The notes: generated by a model not told the origin, from the letters alone. A stretch of DNA of 64,000 bases from Piezodorus guildinii (GCA_023052935.1 CM041298.1:17529371-17593370); one strand, 5' to 3'. Positions 10,708-21,221 are shown, numbered from the stretch's first letter. Made by a program: numbers and translations.

Positions 10708-11221
10708 ATAACAATTAAGTTTATGTTCTATTCCGTCAATTGGTTTTCTAAAAGGTACTATATTATTTTTTTTTACGAAACTGATGTTTTGACATAATTG
10801 TATTCTCATCATTCAGCTTTGCCAAAATCATCTTCCATTTGATTTTATCTAATGGACACTGCAGTGTTTTAAAAACGCGATTTATAAATGCGAATATTTT
10901 CTAAAGGTACTAATTACACACTTAATTTTGTTCCAAATCATCCTAAAACATTCCATTCCATAACTTTAAAATAGTGTTATTACAAAAAAAAATTTAGATT
11001 TTAAAGCGAAAATAATTAAATGACTTTGTTTATTAATATAGTAATGACGAATTTTAGCACTTCTTGTAAAATTTTCTAGAATAGATATAGAAAAAAAAAA
11101 TTATCCTGGGACCGGATCCTTTAAGAACAATTGATATGTACCATTAAGATATATAATGTGCCTGGCTACAAGACCAAAGGATTATAATTAATTCTTATTC
11201 ACAATGACATCAAAAGAATAG
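10708..11221. other. AT-rich stretch with GTACCTTTT-motif fragments
   Basis: TTTTCTAAAAGGTACTATAT at about 10744 and TTTTCTAAAGGTACTAATT near 10898 resemble the terminal motif of the TIR element at 11645-12914, so this is probably a decayed relative. No gene is seen. Confidence 0.4.
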
Positions 11222-11287
11222 AAAGGATTAAGATTATTATAGGTGGAATAGTCAGGAATCAGTCATTTTTGAAAAGTTTTTAATTTT

Positions 11288-11326
11288 GCCAACGTTTCGG
11301 TTCAAGCTTGTGAGCCATCATCAGGG
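11288..11326 (-). ncRNA. Hammerhead ribozyme motif (PLE A, left arm)
   Basis: The minus strand reads CCCTGATGATGGCTCACAAG then CTTGAACCGAAACGTTGGC: CUGAUGA, stem II with one mismatch (GGCUC/GAACC), GAAA, then ACGUU, with a GCC/GGC-type stem I. The core is intact. Stem III is only the self-complementary ACGU, so a dimer or tandem transcript would be needed, as known for PLE hammerheads. Confidence 0.75.
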
Positions 11327-11399
11327 CATTACTGAGCCATGTCCAAGCATAAACTCCTTTATTATTAAGCAGTTTATGCTTGGACATGGCTCAGTAATG

Positions 11400-11438
11400 C
11401 CCTGATGATTGCTCACAAGCTTGAGCCCAAACGTTGGC
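11400..11438 (+). ncRNA. Hammerhead motif, core mutated (PLE A, right arm)
   Basis: CCTGATGATTGCTCACAAGC is followed by TTGAGCCCAAACGTTGGC. The GAAA box reads CAAA and one stem II base is changed, so the motif should be inactive, unlike its partner in the left arm. Confidence 0.7.
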
Positions 11439-11644
11439 AAAATTAAAAACTTTTCAAAAATGACTGATTCCTGACTATTCCACCTATAATAGTTTCTACA
11501 GTCGACTATACACCCTAAATATAAAGGATTAAGATGTTTAACAAAACTAAACACTGAAACTGATTCATAATAATTGATCTATTAATTAAGTTAAATATGA
11601 ACAATAAAAAATAAATTTTCTTTTTGAATTGATATTTGATTTGA

Positions 11645-12914
11645 AATTGAGACATTGATTTCCAAAAGGTACTATATCCACTTTAGACAATTTTAAAGGA
11701 AACGCAAACATTTGTCATTTATTTATTATTGGACCAATTTACATTATTCTTTTTTTATTAAAATATAAAGTTGATTTTTAAGTGTGTTGCCAACTAATTT
11801 TTCCAAATTGTTGCACTTTTTCGATGATTATAAACAATATAATACTACAAGTACTTTTTGGAACGAAACATGGATATAGTACTTTTTGGAAGAATATAAC
11901 ACGAGATAAGTTGGTAACAGTCAATATAACCTTCCTAATACAACATTAACGATAACTTACGTCTTTACATCGCAAATTAATAAGTTATGTATATTTCCTT
12001 ACTCTCCCTCTGAGAAATATCTTTCTTTGTTGGTTGATTATATTGATTATCTATTCTTCATAAAGAAAGTAAAAATTTAAAGGACACTTTATATATTTAT
12101 GGCACTATAATAAGAAAGTATGTAATTATGAAGTTTGTTTTGAACTTTAAACTTGTATTTACTATTTGTGTGAATTTAGAAACTTCTAAAATCTATTATT
12201 ATTAACTACGTGTTAACAATATTTGACTATAGTCTGATAAATAAATAACTTTTGAGCTTTTATTTTGCATTAAAAAATCAAAAAAATCTACTATTAAGTT
12301 AGTTGAGGCACGGTTTTTCCTCTCATATTTAGCAAGTTCGTGGGATGCTAATTCCATTCCAACTATTTTCTGGATAGAATACCATTATTCTATTAAAATG
12401 TAAGTTTCTTAAGATTTTTCTATCAAATGTATGTGTCTGCAGGAAGAAATACTATGAAAAAACTTAATTTAATTGGGAACCTACGAGAACCGAAGCGAGG
12501 TAATTAAGTTGTTTAAAATAGCCTAACAACTGATTATTAGGTTAAAGCTATTGTTCAAAATTATAACGGTGATTCAAGACGTGTTAAATGAACCAATAAA
12601 AATGCACAAAATGATGAAAACAATAAATTAATGGTAATATATTACTTGATTAGGTGCTTCTGCTGTATAGTAGGAAATATAGTACCTTTTGGAAGGAAAT
12701 GTTTTTAGTACCTTTGGGAATGAAATGAAATGTGAATTTAGTACCTTTTGGAATGAAATGGAAATTTCTAATACGATTTTAAAAGATTTCTATGTTTTTT
12801 AGATAAAATGTGATGACGGATTTAGATAAAACTAAACCATTAGAATACGAATATGTCAAAATATCAATTTCTAAAAAAATATCCTTCAGCACCTTTTAGA
12901 AATCAACGTCTCAA
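11645..12914. mobile_element. TIR DNA element with GTACCTTTTGGAA ends, copy 1
   Basis: The left end is ATTGAGACATTGATTTCCAA followed by AAGGTACTATATCC. The right end is the inverse, ending AGCACCTTTTAGAAATCAAC followed by GTCTCAAT. Internal copies of AGTACCTTTTGGAATGAAAT occur near 12670-12755. I see no transposase frame. The right end directly borders a LINE tail. A second copy is at 13303-15573. Confidence 0.65.
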
Positions 12915-13300
12915 TTGAGCGGCTGTTTGGAATGACAGTGGGTATTGGGACAGCCACGACTTGAATGATGGTAGGGAAGAAGCATGGCGGATATGAGTAG
13001 GTAGGGAATTCCAGAGAGTAGCAGAGCGGGCAAGAAAGGAATGATCAAAATTTGTTTTACTATGCTTAGGAATTTTAAGTTAGAATGGCGCGATCTTGTT
13101 TCGAGGGAGTTGATTGACGATTTAAATTGCAGAAGTCTGTGGATATAGGGAGGGAGCTGGGAGTTGGTGGTTTGGTAAAGGTATGATCCTAGGAAATATT
13201 GTCTGCAGGTATTGGTGCAAGGAGCCACTTTAACTGGCTATATAAATTGATTACATGAGAGCTCTTCGGTGTACCGAGGACAAATCTTAAAAATATATAC
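12915..13300 (-). pseudogene. LINE C-terminal tail (LWNSLP type)
   Basis: With frameshifts, the minus strand gives KTNFDHSFLARSATLWNSLP then THIRHASSLPSFK, the conserved end of many non-LTR retrotransposon polyproteins (SFLVRASRLWNSLP-like). A related copy is at 53890-54250 and a more distant one at 48900-49520. No RT or endonuclease motif is left. The clade cannot be decided from this tail. Confidence 0.65.
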
Positions 13301-14295
13301 GCCAACTTTTGGAAATTAACCTTTCAAAAAAGTTCCAAAAGGTACTATATCCATTCTAGGAATTTTTACAGGAAGCGCGAAAATCTCTCATTACTGTGCT
13401 ATTATACTAAGTTATTTGATTTTTTTTCGCATTAGAATCTAAAATTTGTTTTTAATATGCAAATAAAACCATACTAAACTCACAAAATGATATGTTGTGT
13501 TATAATTGGAACGAAACTAAATGCGTTATTAGTACCTTTAGAAAATAATATAGAAGATATGTTTCAGCATTACCACTATCTCTTCTTCTTTTCCGGAAAT
13601 CAGTAGCACATCATGAGCATATTTAAGTACATTTAATTGAATACCATTTACATTTATTCCATATTTTTCCCATTCCATACTGTGACAATGCTGAAACAAC
13701 TTAGGTAGAGAAGTGTACAACAACTGTCTTTGAACTTGGCAAAAACTAAAATAATCATTAGCTCCAGTGTCACAAAAGTAAAAACAGATCTTCCTGAAAT
13801 AAGTGTAGTAGATGAAATCAAATATCTTGGACAAGTGATATCTTTTAATGATAGACAGACTACTGAAATCCAAACTAGGACAGCTATGGCTTGGCGGAAA
13901 TATTGGAGCTTAAGGATGGTCATAAAGAACAACAATATCAGCCAAACTCTAAAAACGTTAGCCTTCAATAGCTGTATTTTGCCTGTTCTATCTTATGGAT
14001 GCCAAACATGGTCCCTCAACAAGCTTCATGAGAGAAAAATAATAACATGCCAAAGAGCAATGGAGAGAAGCATGTTAGCGTGAAGATAAGCCAAAGGCAA
14101 AACAGTCAAAAAATAAGAAAAGCTAGTGGTGTCACTTGGAATCAGATTCGTGAAAAAGGTGAAATGGCAATGGGCTGGCCATCTAATGAGGAAAAATGAT
14201 AAAAACTGGGCTAAAATGTTGACTGAGTGGACCCCATTGGATAGGATAAGAAACCGAGGCAGGCAAAGAAGAAGGTGGGTCGACGAAATTAAAAA

Positions 14296-14997
14296 TCTGG
14301 TGCGGGCAACACACGACTTTCACTTACCTCCATTTTTAAAATCAATGAAAGAATTTTCAAATACAGTTAGAGATAAAAATACGTGAAATTATTAGGAATT
14401 AATCAAATTGAATTTATATAGAAACATGTGTTTCATTAAAAAATCTATTATATTATTATCTTAAATAATCAGTTAGTTTTATCTTCTTTTCATCACTCTC
14501 CATTAACTTCTAAAAGCTTGTGTATGAGATGATATTTTTTCTAAAATCTTTAGCTTTCCAACGGTATATCATACATGTATATTACTGCTCTTTTGTACAA
14601 AAACGAAAAATTGCATTAAAAAAATATTTTTTCTGTTTTCTCCTTTAGTTGGGTATCGAATTTATTCAATTTATATATTTACCTGTTTTCATCAGCGTTA
14701 ACAAGATAATCTAGTTATTATTATTGAATCTACAAAATTAAAGGTACTTTAGGGAAATAAAATCTAAAATATCGGCATTTAAGCCCTGTCAGACCAGTCC
14801 AAATAAAACCTACATGATATTAAAGCCCATTAAATTTTACATCGATATAGCGAGTTTAATCAAAATCGTCGAAACCGTTTTCGAGAAAATCGAAAAAAGG
14901 TGCAAAATGCATGGTATAAAGTGCCTCTTCTGGTAAGCTCATTTTGATGAAAAAGTTTTGTCACTCTCGGGCGTAAGTTGTCTTAAATATGAAATTT

Positions 14998-15068
<71 letters not shown>

Positions 15069-15220
15069 ACACACACACAGACACACACACACACAGACCT
15101 TTTTGCGGGACTTGGTTATTTGGACTCAGGTGTCCGTAAAACGCGTATTTCCGTTGAAAACTGGAATTCGAAAATTTTCACGATCGCAATACTTCCCCTT
15201 ACTATATAGTAAGTGAAAGT
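14296..15220 (+). repeat. R900 repeat with known empty site (reference copy)
   Basis: It starts TCTGGTGCGGGCAACACACG and ends AGTAAGTGAAAGT. ACTTTCACTTAC lies near the 5' end (14316-14327) and its inverse at the 3' end (15209-15220). The 3' end can fold through TTACTATATAGTAA. A (CA)n microsatellite lies in the 3' third. It sits inside an LINE reading frame (DEIK|KAEG), so the boundaries are known to within a five-base A-run found on both sides. 5' TC, subterminal inverted repeats, a 3' hairpin and a central microsatellite resemble Helentron-associated elements (HINE/DINE-1), though the 3' terminus is not a standard CTRR. There is no coding sequence. Confidence 0.85.
15005..15093. repeat. (CA)n microsatellite inside R900
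   Basis: About 90 bp of nearly pure CA, broken by a few CAGA steps, at the same place as shorter CA/TG tracts in other R900 copies. Open frames of His-Thr repeats here are artefacts. Confidence 0.95.
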
Positions 15221-15826
15221 AAAAAGGCAGAAGGAGTGCTATGGTCAAGTAAAGCCAAGGACAGAGAATTTAGGAAGATGAAGATGAGCGAACTCTTCAA
15301 CTCAAGTACGGGTAGTTACCGTTAAAGACTTTAAACTCCTGAAAAGGAAGGTCTATGTACATATATGTATATAAAGAAAGAATAAAAATAAAAAGTAACG
15401 TTTGTAAATAAAAATGTATTATAAATGTTTACATGTACATCAATAAAGACTTATTATCATTATTATGATTATATAGAAGATTTAGATAAGATTAATGATG
15501 AGAAAATAAACATGTAAAAATATCAATTTCGTAAAAAAATGTCCATTAGTACCTTTTGGAAAACAACGTCTCAATCGTTACCTACACAACTTAATCTAAT
15601 GGCTGCCCTCCATCCCCAAATCTCTGAGATCGCAACCATTACAATTCTGTCATCTACGTCTTGGCATATCACATAAGACTGAAGGATGACTTGGTACCCA
15701 CATGTTAAAATAAAATGAATGATTCTAGTTATTATATCTGTAATGATTTGAGAATGGTTGGCTGCGTTGTATACATCAAAACACTTAATTAAGTAGTAAA
15801 CATAACTTATTCGTGCCAACATAACT

Positions 15827-15870
15827 TAATCGTTTCGGCGTATATTTTAGGCCTTTATCAAGGCTATAAA
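15827..15870 (-). ncRNA. Hammerhead-like variant motif (family D)
   Basis: The minus strand reads CCTTGATAAAGGCCTAAAAT then ATACGCCGAAACGATTAAG. The GAAACG box and a GGC/GCC stem II are kept, but the CUGAUGA box reads UUGAUAA. Probably inactive. Confidence 0.45.
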
Positions 15871-16749
15871 ACCAACCACTTGTAGAATACAATATATAAA
15901 GATGATAAGTAAAAGAAATAATACTGATAATTAGAAACAAAATAGAAAAGTAGTTAAAATAATTAAAAATTATTATAATAATTAGAAACAAAAGAACACA
16001 AGAAAATATTTAATAATTTAATAAAAGGTAAACCATTATATTATAGTGTGAAAAAAGTTATAGTGTGAAAAATAGTTTCATATAAATGACGTACAAAATT
16101 TCAAAACTCACATCGAATATTGACTTCTTTTTTTTTAATGAGAATATTGGCATTTTGTACGTCATATAAAGGTAACTCTTATTGACATTGTAACTTTTTT
16201 TTCACACCGTAATCTAATAATTTACCGTTTCTTAAATTATTAAATATTTTCCTAATCTCTTTTGTTTATAATTCATTCATATAATTTTTGCCCTCATAGA
16301 CAGTATTTGAACTCCAATATCTCACGATTTCTCTTTTTATTTATCATAAGTTCTGTGGTCCCAATTTCGTTTCCGGATTCTTTTTTGTCTCCTTTCATTT
16401 GCTTGTTGATCCTCTGGCTCGTCTTTCTCTATTTCATGATACCAATTTGTTTTTGGGCTTGAACGTCTTTACTACATCAAAGATTCTCTTTAAGTCTGGT
16501 ATTGCCCATTTTTTATATGTGCCCGTAGAAAGTCATTCTGCGTTTTCTGATCAAGCCTATCTGTCAGTGTGGTAGTATAGCTCATTGCTAGGTTTTTTCA
16601 ATCCAGATGCCATCTCCTTTCGTTTCTAATTATTATGATAATTGTTAATTATTATAACTACTATTATCTTATGTTTTGAATTGTCAGTATAATTTATTTT
16701 ACTTATCATCTTTATATATTGTATCCTACAATTGGTTATTTTTTGTTTT

Positions 16750-16788
16750 ATAGCCCTAAAGAAGGCATAAAATTTAGACCGAAACGTT
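16750..16788 (+). ncRNA. Hammerhead-like variant motif (family D)
   Basis: GCCCTAAAGAAGGCATAAAA followed by TTTAGACCGAAACGTTC. The layout (box, stem II, GAAACGU) is kept, but the first box is CUAAAGA. The opposite arm carries the partner. Confidence 0.45.
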
Positions 16789-16870
16789 CATACAAATAAA
16801 TTACTTTAATACTATATCTTCACTTTAAAATTGCTTTCGAAATATCAACATTATCTTAAGGAAAGAATTC

Positions 16871-17455
16871 GTTCCCCTTGTTCGTCGCATAGACTACAAA
16901 AACAGCTAGGATAAAATTAAAAATCTAATTTTATCTTGGGAGAATTGGGTAAAAATTAATTCCTAGATCTGCCCAAGACTACGAGATAATGCAAATGACG
17001 AGGAGACGGAGAAGGGAAGACGGTGAATGCAGACGAGCCCTAACGAAGACTGGTTAGGAAGGGACCACTTGATGAAGTAGAATTAGCACAGATGAAAGGA
17101 GACACCTGTGTGAATAGTGATGGGAGCTCCTCATTACCTTCTCCCTTAATCACCTTAGCTCGGGGGAGGCTAAGTGCCAATTTGCCTCCTTCGAGTGGAC
17201 CCCAAGGGTCGGGAGCGAGGTAGGGGATCTTCCTAGGGTCTATTCCTAGCTCCCAGCGTCAGGTCGACCGCATTGTGGAGGGCTGCTGCAAAGGGAGCGG
17301 CAAGCGAAACCGAACGAGAAATAAATCACACAGTTATTTCCACCACTTGCCCTTAAGAGCTTTTTTTTCTCCTCCATACAATACATTGCAAAACTCAAAT
17401 ACAATTAATTTTCTCTGAATTCGATTATGGAATATGTTGTATTCCTATTATTCTG
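16871..17455. other. Unassigned, less AT-rich region
   Basis: The segment 16990-17320 is noticeably richer in G and C than its surroundings (for example GCTCGGGGGAGGCTAAGTGC). No long open frame is seen. It may be the untranslated or upstream part of the LINE that follows, but I cannot show that. Confidence 0.35.
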
Positions 17456-18110
17456 GATCCCACCGAAAGATATGAATCTAACGACCTTGTACAGGCAAGT
17501 GAAGTGGAAAGGGAAAAGAGAGAAATCTACGAAAAAAGTATCCCTTTCCTCAAGGAAAAGTTCCGCGAGAGCTATGGCGAGAGAGAGTTCAACGTAAAAG
17601 GCCTTTGGTTCGGAGCCCGCGGAACTTCATGGAGGACATAGGTGTCGATATAAAGGACGTGGCAAGGATAGCAGAAAGTGTGGTTCTCGACTGTCTGGGA
17701 ATTATACACTATCACATCTACTCGTAACAGGTATAATTGGAGGGGTATGCATGTGCATCTGTGTTTACTTATAGTGTTTTTTTATTTTAATTTTAATTTT
17801 AACATAATTTTGTATATATAGAGATATTGATTTTAGGTGCTAAGTCTTTTGTTGTCTATTGTTTTTATTTATGATGGTGTAATTTTTTAGTATGTAGTTT
17901 TATAATGTATATATCATTTGTTGTTTTTTCATTTAATCTTTGGAGTATATGTATAGATATATCTAAGTATTTGAAAGAAAATGTGAAACGGTAGAGAAGG
18001 AAAAGAGAAAACAAAAAAGGGGGAAAAAAACAGGAAAAATAAGTAGAAAAAAAATTTAAAAAGAGTAAAAAAAGGAAAAAAAAATTGTATTTATGAATAA
18101 AGTGTATCTC
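17456..18110 (+). pseudogene. LINE C-terminal end (R2-like) with 3' UTR
   Basis: Plus-strand translation reads EIYEKSIPFLKEKFRESYGE, then REFNVKGLWFGARGTSWRT and a stop; a +1 shift continues with FMEDIGVDIKDVARIAESVV and LDCLGIIHYHI. The GARG block followed by an amphipathic stretch and a final helix resembles the end of R2-like LINE proteins (IGARG motif). The following 380 bp is AT-rich, includes an A/G-rich run (17990-18085) and ends in AATAAAGTGTATCTCTCTGG, a probable 3' UTR. RT and restriction-like endonuclease domains are missing upstream, so this is a 5'-truncated or decayed copy. The clade call is tentative. Confidence 0.55.
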
Positions 18111-18403
18111 TCTGGCCCCTGGATGATGCTAGAAAAATTATTGAAGCAGATAATGAACTGTTTTTTAAGATTCGTCTTTGGCAAGTCGAGGTGGTCTCAT
18201 CTTTATACCGAATCAAAATGACTCTTTCCGCACACCCGTAGGCAATCTTTCCTATACCAAACCATCAAGTCACAATGTTCTCCCTATATCTATAATCTTC
18301 CGCAGTTCAAACCCCTAATTTAGACGAAGTACTTACAACACTAAAACACATTTAAAGGTGGAATAATCAGGAGTCAGTCATTTTTTTAATTTTTTTTAAT
18401 TTT

Positions 18404-18443
18404 GCCAACGTTTCGGCTCAAGCTTGTGAGCCATCATCAGGGC
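18404..18443 (-). ncRNA. Hammerhead ribozyme motif, intact core
   Basis: The minus strand reads GCCCTGATGATGGCTCACAA then GCTTGAGCCGAAACGTTGGC. CUGAUGA, a perfect GGCUC/GAGCC stem II, GAAA, ACGUU and a GCC/GGC stem I are all present. Confidence 0.8.
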
Positions 18444-18793
18444 TACAAACATCAGAACAAAAGAGATACATATTAATGTGATAATGAAAATTTTTTTCAA
18501 TGTGGTGACAATGAAATAAAAGAGAAAATATACCTACATACTTAAATATTATAGATACAAATAATGATAATACATCCTCAATATAATTCACTCTACTTGG
18601 GACCTCAACTTCATCATCGCAAACTTCGGAAACCATCACATCTGAGATATGTACTCTTCATCTTATAAACCATTATAATTATTTGAATCTATAATATTTA
18701 AGTATGTTGGTATTTTTTCTGTTTTATTTCAAATGTTATCATTGTCACTACATTAAAAAAAATTTCATTATCACATTAATATGTATCTCTTTT

Positions 18794-19190
18794 TCTATTA
18801 TATTTTATTTTACTTATTTTTGTAATTACTTTTCTAATTATTATATTTATTACTTTATTTTTCAATTAAATATTAATGTATTACTATTACTTATTTATTT
18901 TTATTATTATCTATTTTATCTACTTGTTTTTTATCTTTATTTATTATTATTATTTTTTATTTTATTTTATTTTGTATTTATTTATTCTTTTCTCTTGAAT
19001 ATTATCTAACATTCATTTATCTCAAGTAGAATTATACATATATTATAATATCTTTTAATGAATATCTCTTTTAATATTTTAACTTATACTATTTATCTTA
19101 ACTTAATCTTCTATAAAATGAATATATCTGGCACTGATGACCGCGATGTTTTGTGCCATTAAAATTTTAAAAACCAACCAACCAATCCCT
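18794..19190 (+). repeat. LINE-type 3' tail inserted in the PLE arm
   Basis: The homology between PLE arms is broken after GTATCTCTTTT and resumes at CTTTTGTTCTGATG. The insert ends with GGCACTGATGACCGCGATGT, then GTGCCATTAAAA and an ACCA repeat (ACCAACCAACCAATCC), the form of a non-LTR 3' end with a short tandem tail. The body is extremely T-rich. No coding sequence is seen. Confidence 0.55.
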
Positions 19191-19208
19191 TTTGTTCTGA
19201 TGTTTGTA

Positions 19209-19248
19209 ACCCTGATGATGGCTCACAAGCTTGAGCCAAAACGTTGGC
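19209..19248 (+). ncRNA. Hammerhead motif with a G-to-A core change
   Basis: CCCTGATGATGGCTCACAAG followed by CTTGAGCCAAAACGTTGGC. The GAAA box has become AAAA (loss of the catalytic G12), while its partner at 18404-18443 is intact. Confidence 0.7.
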
Positions 19249-19330
19249 AAAATTAAAAAAAATTAAAAAAATGACTGACTCCTGATTATTTCACCTATAA
19301 TAGTTTCTACAGTCGACTATACATCCTCAA

Positions 19331-20271
19331 TATATAACATTTATTTTCCCTGGTGCGAGGCGAACGAATGAAACTGAATTGAGCTGATAACGGGATGCAA
19401 TTTGTAGTCGGACGACACATGCACACCAAATGTAATGCATTTAAAGCACCTACTCATTAAACTGCAATATTTGCTTGCCAAAAATTGATATCATCGGACC
19501 CGATTACCGGATCCGTTTTTCCGTAATGCAATCCCAAAGTATGGGGCATGGACTTCTGAAGGTTCAGAATTTGTGTACGAATAAACGTCTGATTACTCGG
19601 ATTTCTGTGCTCGGACGTGTTAAAAAGAAATACAATTTTAACGCGCATGTTCTACCAGCTTTCAAAGCATAGAGGAAAAGCAGGTAATATAAACAGGATT
19701 GCAGATGTTTCCTTGTTGAGTGTTCAATGGCTTTTGGCTGTCCTTTACACAATTTCGATCAATTCGAAGCCCTAAATCTTATATTTTTTTTATCTTTTCG
19801 AGTTTTATCACAAAGAAAAGCACTATGCTGTTCTTTCACATTGTGGGAAATTTTATTTTCGTAACATATAAAGTGACAGGAATTCGATTCGATCAGACAT
19901 AAAACCCTCAGGCAGAAATCTTTGCCTTCGAAACCTGTCTTGTTATCTAAGTTAAAAGAAACAAAACCCCTTAAAAAATCTTTCTATTAAATTACCCGAC
20001 TTATTTTGTTGCATATTTACTTTTCTAAAATCTTAAAACGGTATATCATACGTCTATGTTATTACCTGTATTTCAGGAATGATTTTTTAAAGACATGGTT
20101 ACAGGAAACTTATATTTTCCGTTAAAAGAAAGCTAATTTGTAATGTATTTTAGTAATAAACCTTCAGGAAACAATGCCCGAAATAATAGTGAAAACCGTA
20201 TCAAAATTCGTCTTTTGGTTCAGAGGGAGTTAGCGGAAACCTAAATTGCGTTATCATTTTATATACACAGA
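19331..20271. other. Unassigned sequence, possibly non-repetitive
   Basis: This has a more balanced composition than most of the window and no similarity that I noticed to other parts of it. Short overlapping open frames (up to 65 codons) on both strands at 19457-19752 have no known motif and no plausible gene structure. Confidence 0.35.
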
Positions 20272-20310
20272 CTAGTTGTACCTCGCGGATTTGCACGCGA
20301 CTACTTCATA

Positions 20311-21221
20311 TATTTTTACTTTCACTTACTATATATAGTAAGGAAAGTATTGCGATCGTAAAAATTTTCGAATTCCAGTTTTCAACGGAAATACACGTTT
20401 TAGGGTCCCCTGGGTCCAAATAACCAAGTCCCGCAAAAAGGTCTGTGTGTGTGTGTGTGTGGTAACTCCCGGGCGGAAACGGTAAGTTCTATGAAACTGA
20501 AATTTCATATTTAAGACAACTATACGCCCGAGACGTGACAAAACTTTTTTCATCAAAATGGCTTACCAGAAGAGGCACTTTATACCATGCATTTTGCACC
20601 TTTTTCCGATTTTCTCGAAAACGGTTACGACGATTTTGATTAAACTCGCTATATCGATGTAAAATTTAATGGGCTTTAATATAATGTAGGTTTTATTTGG
20701 ATAAAAATGGTCTGACAGGGCTTAAATGCCGATATTTTCTTCCCCTAAAGTACCTTTAATTTTTTAGATTCAATAATAATAACTAGATTATCTTGTTAAA
20801 GCTGACGAAAAACAGGTAAATATATAAATTGAATAAATTCGATACCCAACTAAAGGAGAAAACAGAAAAAATATATTTTTAATGAAATTTTTCGTTTTTG
20901 AACATAAGAGCATATAAGTATATAAGTATATTACACATGTATGATATACCGTTGAAAAGCTTTTAGAAAAAATATCATCACATACACAAGGTTTTAGAAG
21001 TTAATAGAGAGTGATGAGAAGAAGATAAAACTAACTGATTATTTTAGATAATAATATAATAGATTTTTTAATAAAACACATGTTTCTATATAAATTCGAT
21101 TTGATTAATTCCTTAATGGTTTCACGTATTTTTATCTCTAACTGTATTTGAAAATTCTTTCATTGATTTTAAAAATCGAGGTAAGTGAAAGTCGTGTGTT
21201 GCCCGCACCAGATTTTTTTAA
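20311..21221 (-). repeat. R900 repeat, full length
   Basis: The left end is TTTTTACTTTCACTTACTAT with the TATATATAGTAAGG hairpin; the right end is GAGGTAAGTGAAAGTCGTGT and GCCCGCACCAGATTTTTTT. A short (GT)n tract lies at 20447-20461. It is inserted within a Helitron-like repeat. Confidence 0.88.

Larger units (their letters stand above)
11235..11522. mobile_element. Minimal inverted PLE insertion (family A)
   Basis: Two copies of the PLE family-A terminal segment face each other (arms about 11240-11355 and 11366-11520), each with GTTTATGCTTGGACATGGCT or its inverse. The insertion is flanked by an exact 13-bp duplication, AAAGGATTAAGAT, at 11222-11234 and 11523-11535. The right end shows the extra CTATAATAGTTTCTACAGTC segment that marks the 3' end of this family. 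There is no coding sequence. Confidence 0.85.
13559..15470 (+). pseudogene. RTE-like LINE, twin-primed and split by R900
   Basis: Plus-strand translation from about 13726 gives EIKYLGQVISFND, TLAFNSCILPVLSYGCQTW, VKWQWAGHLMRKNDKNWAK and GRQRRRWVDEI, the thumb and tail of an RTE-type reverse transcriptase. The part that should come just before it, ending the palm (NGIQLNVLKYAHDVLLIS, with AHDV where active RTs have ADD), lies on the minus strand at about 13559-13725. Such a 5' inversion is the signature of twin priming. The whole insertion is flanked by ATATAGAAGAT at 13548-13558 and 15471-15481. R900 interrupts the frame at 14296; it resumes at 15221 as KAEGVLWSSKAKDREFRKMK, exactly in frame across the insertion. 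There is one frame change between 14083 and 14126. Confidence 0.85.
13303..15573. mobile_element. TIR DNA element copy 2, carrying nested insertions
   Basis: The left part has AAAGTTCCAAAAGGTACTAT (about 13328). The right end has CATTAGTACCTTTTGGAAAA followed by CAACGTCTCAAT at 15540-15573, matching copy 1. A LINE interrupts it between 13559 and 15470 with an 11-bp duplication. The outermost left TIR bases (ATTGAGAC) are not present. Confidence 0.6.
15785..16870. mobile_element. PLE-like insertion, family D, inverted arms
   Basis: The left arm (about 15785-15990) and right arm (16640-16830) are inverted copies: TATTGTATCCTACAATTGGTT-like and TATAGCCCTAAAGAAGG-like blocks occur in both. The hammerhead-like motifs at 15827-15870 and 16750-16788 mark the terminal segments. 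Between the arms, 16025-16225 holds a smaller inverted pair including TTTTGTACGTCATATAAA. No coding frame is recognised. Confidence 0.55.
18358..19330. mobile_element. PLE family A insertion with inverted arms
   Basis: The left arm (about 18358-18590, minus) and right arm (about 18690-19330, plus) share ACATACTTAAATATTATAGA and the ribozyme-bearing terminal segment. The right end has CTATAATAGTTTCTACAGTC and CGACTATACATCCTCAATAT as in the other family-A copies. The RT/GIY-YIG coding part is absent. A separate LINE tail (18794-19190) interrupts the right arm. I do not see a convincing 13-bp duplication here, so this copy is older or rearranged. Confidence 0.75.

Noticed and set aside
13538..13968. 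Two overlapping minus-strand frames of over 100 codons as genes
   Set aside because: Only the part below about 13725 carries RT sequence (the inverted 5' piece of the LINE); the rest is antisense to the plus-strand LINE.
14958..15216. Open frames of His-Thr repeats
   Set aside because: They are translations of the (CA)n microsatellite in R900 and have no independent support.
18704..19009. A 101-codon hydrophobic open frame as a membrane protein
   Set aside because: It is a translation of T-rich sequence spanning the border of a PLE arm and an inserted LINE tail.
19457..19752. Overlapping 62-65-codon frames in balanced sequence as a host exon
   Set aside because: Frames occur on both strands at similar length with no motif; there is no evidence to choose one.
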